From Candidatus Hydrogenedentota bacterium (GTDB lineage: Bacteria; Hydrogenedentota; Hydrogenedentia; Hydrogenedentales; JAGMZX01), in assembly GCA_029556545.1 (NCBI GenBank), contig JAKQEQ010000085.1, positions 19,069-83,068 on the forward strand: a stretch of 64,000 bases of DNA. The letters run 5' to 3'. Position 1 is the stretch's first letter; every line of letters begins with the position of its first letter. Position numbers and translations under genes: made by a program. Below are positions 61,817 to 64,000 of the stretch, in pieces. The notes below the pieces were generated by a model, which saw only the letters and a program-made list of their open reading frames with translations, was not told the DNA's origin and made no database searches.

Positions 61817-63820
61817 TCACCCAAACTGCACGGCCAGCATGCAGTGTCCCGCGATTTTCGGCACGGTAAAGCGCACGTAGCCATCGCCCGTTTCGCAGGG
61901 CAGGGCGGCGTCCTCCGGCACGCGACGCACCTCCGCCACGGGCCGCGGCGCGCGCAACGCGACGGGGACATCATACAACGGGATTACATCCTCCAGCACA
62001 TCGAAATCCCTCCCGCGACGCTCGGGAATATAGTGCAGCAGATGAACGACCCACCGGTTCTCGGCGTCCTGCGCGTTGACTGTCGCCAGGACCGTCGACG
62101 GCGCCTCGACGCGCAGCAGCAGATCGGGCAGCAACAGCGCGACGGCGTTCAGGACGACGTGCTTGCACCACAGCGGCGCGTTCGCGTGATACTGGGTAAA
62201 CACAGGATGGGCAAGGTAGACGACTTGCCCCCGTCGCACGATTCCGGGATACCCGATTTCCCGGGAAGAGGGCGTGTGCCGGTGCGAGCAGAAGTGCTGG
62301 AAAGTCCTGTTGAAGTAGGGCACGCTCACCTGCGCCAAGGTTTCCGCGTCCGACCTCGGGCATACCTCGAGGCCGCGCAGGTACATCACATAGGCTTCTT
62401 CGGAGAGCCCCTCCGCCATTGCGCCCCGCGGCACCAGGAAATCGGGACTGAACGGGGCTTCACCGATGAAGTCGACGCCGAACGCCTCCGACGCGAACCG
62501 TTGCCCCGTCGGGTCCAGTCCGGACCGATGCGAGGCAATCACCGCGCCGCCTTCGGCGACGTAGGTCTCCAACTTCCGCGCAAGCGCTTCGTTCACGGGG
62601 ATTGCATCGGGCAGTACGAGCAGGCGATAGGCGGAGAAATCGGCCTCGGAATCGACGACGTCAAACTGGTGTCGGCCTTCCTGAAGTATGCGCACTGCGC
62701 CGAGGGCCGCATCCGGTTGTCCGCCCGCCTCGAATTCCTCGGGCGTGAGCACCGCAATCTCGGTCACGGGCCGGGCGGCGCGGCACCAAGGCTCTTTCGC
62801 GGCGACCGATTCGTAGACCTTGCCGATAAGGGCGTAGGTCGTGGGGCAGATGCGCCCGTCGGGATGGAGTTGGTCGCCGATCGAGCACTGCGCGTTCAGC
62901 GCCAGCATGTGGAAACACTCGAATTCGAGGGCCGCCTGATTCTTGAACGAGTGGAAGTCGCCCCACGACGTGTGGAATTTCCCCGTCATGCCGAGACAGG
63001 GCAGCCCGAGCGTGCGCGCATACCGCGCCGCCAACGGGAAATGCAGGTAGCCCCAGCCGCCGCTCGGCAGAGATTCGAGTTCGAAATGCGTGTACGCATC
63101 CGCAAGAGCGCGGTGACGCGGCCCGATGTGCCCCGCGTTGTAGAAAATCGTGCAATTCTTGCTGAAACGACGCACAAACGCGGTCATGTCGCCCTGGAAC
63201 CGGTGCAGCACGCCGCGCGCGTAGGCGCGTCGCGCCTCGCCGTCGCTCGGGTCCAGATGCGCCGCCTCCATGCCCCGCCGACAGTGCGTGCATGAGCACT
63301 CTCTCGCGTCCACGATATCGAAGAAGAGGCCGTCGACGGGGAAGGTCTCAAGGACCTCCCGCGTGAATTTTTTCAGGAAGTCCACATACGGCGAGTTAAG
63401 GCACAAGCGCCGATAGAAGCCCGCCTCATAGGGCGGCGTTCCCTCGATGCGTCCGTCCGCGGTCTGAATCAGCCAATCCGGGCGCTCCTCGGCGGTGAAG
63501 CGGTCCCATTGCACCGTGATATAAATTGGAACACGAATGCCGCGCTGATAGCAGGCCTCGATCTGCTCGCGGAGCAGGTCGCGCGTTAAATGGGGATGCC
63601 GCCGCTCGGGAAACTGCTTAGTGTCATAATACACGTATCCGTGGTGACACCGCGCAAAACAGGTGATCGAGTTCACGCGGGCCCGCTTCAAAGTCGCCGC
63701 GAATTCCTCGGGATCGAAGGCCGATCCAATGTCCGGAATGTGTTCGCTCGTGTGAAAGTCGAGGTGAACCTGTCGAAATCGCAAACGACCGTCCTTCTTG
63801 CGGGATTGATGACCTGTCAT
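61817..63820 (-). CDS. Glycoside hydrolase-like (TIM barrel, beta-galactosidase trimerization-like) protein
   Basis: RFRQVHLDFHTSEHIPDIGSAFDPEEFAATLKRARVNSITCFARCHHGYVYYDT, FPVDGLFFDIVDARECSCTHCRRGME; start chosen at MTGHQSRKKDGR. Confidence 0.72.
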   Translation of the reverse strand: MTGHQSRKKDGRLRFRQVHLDFHTSEHIPDIGSAFDPEEFAATLKRARVNSITCFARCHHGYVYYDTKQFPERRHPHLTRDLLREQIEACYQRGIRVPIYITVQWDRFTAEERPDWLIQTADGRIEGTPPYEAGFYRRLCLNSPYVDFLKKFTREVLETFPVDGLFFDIVDARECSCTHCRRGMEAAHLDPSDGEARRAYARGVLHRFQGDMTAFVRRFSKNCTIFYNAGHIGPRHRALADAYTHFELESLPSGGWGYLHFPLAARYARTLGLPCLGMTGKFHTSWGDFHSFKNQAALEFECFHMLALNAQCSIGDQLHPDGRICPTTYALIGKVYESVAAKEPWCRAARPVTEIAVLTPEEFEAGGQPDAALGAVRILQEGRHQFDVVDSEADFSAYRLLVLPDAIPVNEALARKLETYVAEGGAVIASHRSGLDPTGQRFASEAFGVDFIGEAPFSPDFLVPRGAMAEGLSEEAYVMYLRGLEVCPRSDAETLAQVSVPYFNRTFQHFCSHRHTPSSREIGYPGIVRRGQVVYLAHPVFTQYHANAPLWCKHVVLNAVALLLPDLLLRVEAPSTVLATVNAQDAENRWVVHLLHYIPERRGRDFDVLEDVIPLYDVPVALRAPRPVAEVRRVPEDAALPCETGDGYVRFTVPKIAGHCMLAVQFG

Positions 63821-64000
63821 CACGGGCGGGACGCCCGTGCCGCGCGCCGCCGCCGCGACAGTGCCGCCGCTACGGCCAACACCAAGACCAACACGTTGCC
63901 CGCCTGCGCGGACAGCGCCGGCCCCGAGGCGTCCGCCGCCTTGAAACACCCGCAGCCGTCGGGCGGCGGCTGTGCCTTCTCCGCGCCCAGGGCGAACACC
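63820..64000 (-). CDS. 3' end of a protein with Cys-motif/TM/Arg-rich C-terminal tail (5' end outside window)
   Basis: Minus-strand frame reads VFALGAEKAQPPPDGCGCFKAADASGPALSAQAGNVLVLVLAVAAALSRRRRAARASRP then TGA (63822-63820), TGATG overlap with next gene. Confidence 0.7.
   Translation of the reverse strand, partial: VFALGAEKAQPPPDGCGCFKAADASGPALSAQAGNVLVLVLAVAAALSRRRRAARASRP
63821..63844. repeat. Half family A element at the junction of two genes
   Basis: cacgggcgggacgcccgtgccgcg, matching the second hairpin arm of family A. Confidence 0.85.

Overview
High-GC bacterial window (about 64 kb). Codon bias makes the ORF track full of spurious antisense ORFs. I support about 44 genes, most in tightly packed operons. 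In order: a 5'-truncated radical SAM gene, a beta-ketoacyl synthase, two histidine kinases and an NtrC-type regulator; PfkB kinase; C69-type peptidase; two UroD-like proteins; YhhN; two GT2 glycosyltransferases; two secreted Ig-like (DUF5011/HYR-type) proteins; an orphan 7TM histidine kinase; GH2; SOUL; radical SAM/SPASM plus a membrane protein; penicillin acylase; a molybdate/tungstate-type ABC transporter with a doubled ModA-like binding protein; PgeF/YfiH; an imuA-imuB-dnaE2 mutasome cassette; a lipoprotein pair; a futalosine menaquinone cluster (mqnE-A-C-D); an SCP2/RND/AMP-ligase-like/hydrolase operon; rplU-rpmA-obgE; nadX; Fe-ADH; an exported ankyrin protein; GH30; TlpA; AKR; Gfo/Idh; and a GH-like protein. 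The most interesting signals are: (1) at least three families of short palindromic elements scattered through the window, several inserted in frame inside genes or supplying start/stop codons, with compensatory changes in a stem; (2) a near-perfect SOS/LexA-type operator (CTG-N10-CAG inside a 22-nt dyad) lying between a -35/-10 pair upstream of the mutasome cassette; (3) a histidine kinase whose phosphoacceptor His is replaced by Gln, coupled to a canonical kinase and an NtrC regulator; (4) a possible Cys-motif/TM/Arg C-terminal sorting signal shared by two proteins; (5) a single polypeptide carrying two ModA-like domains. Family assignments are by eye from motifs, with no database search. Taxonomy was not determined; the repeat style resembles PVC or Candidatus Hydrogenedentes-type genomes (low-confidence inference).
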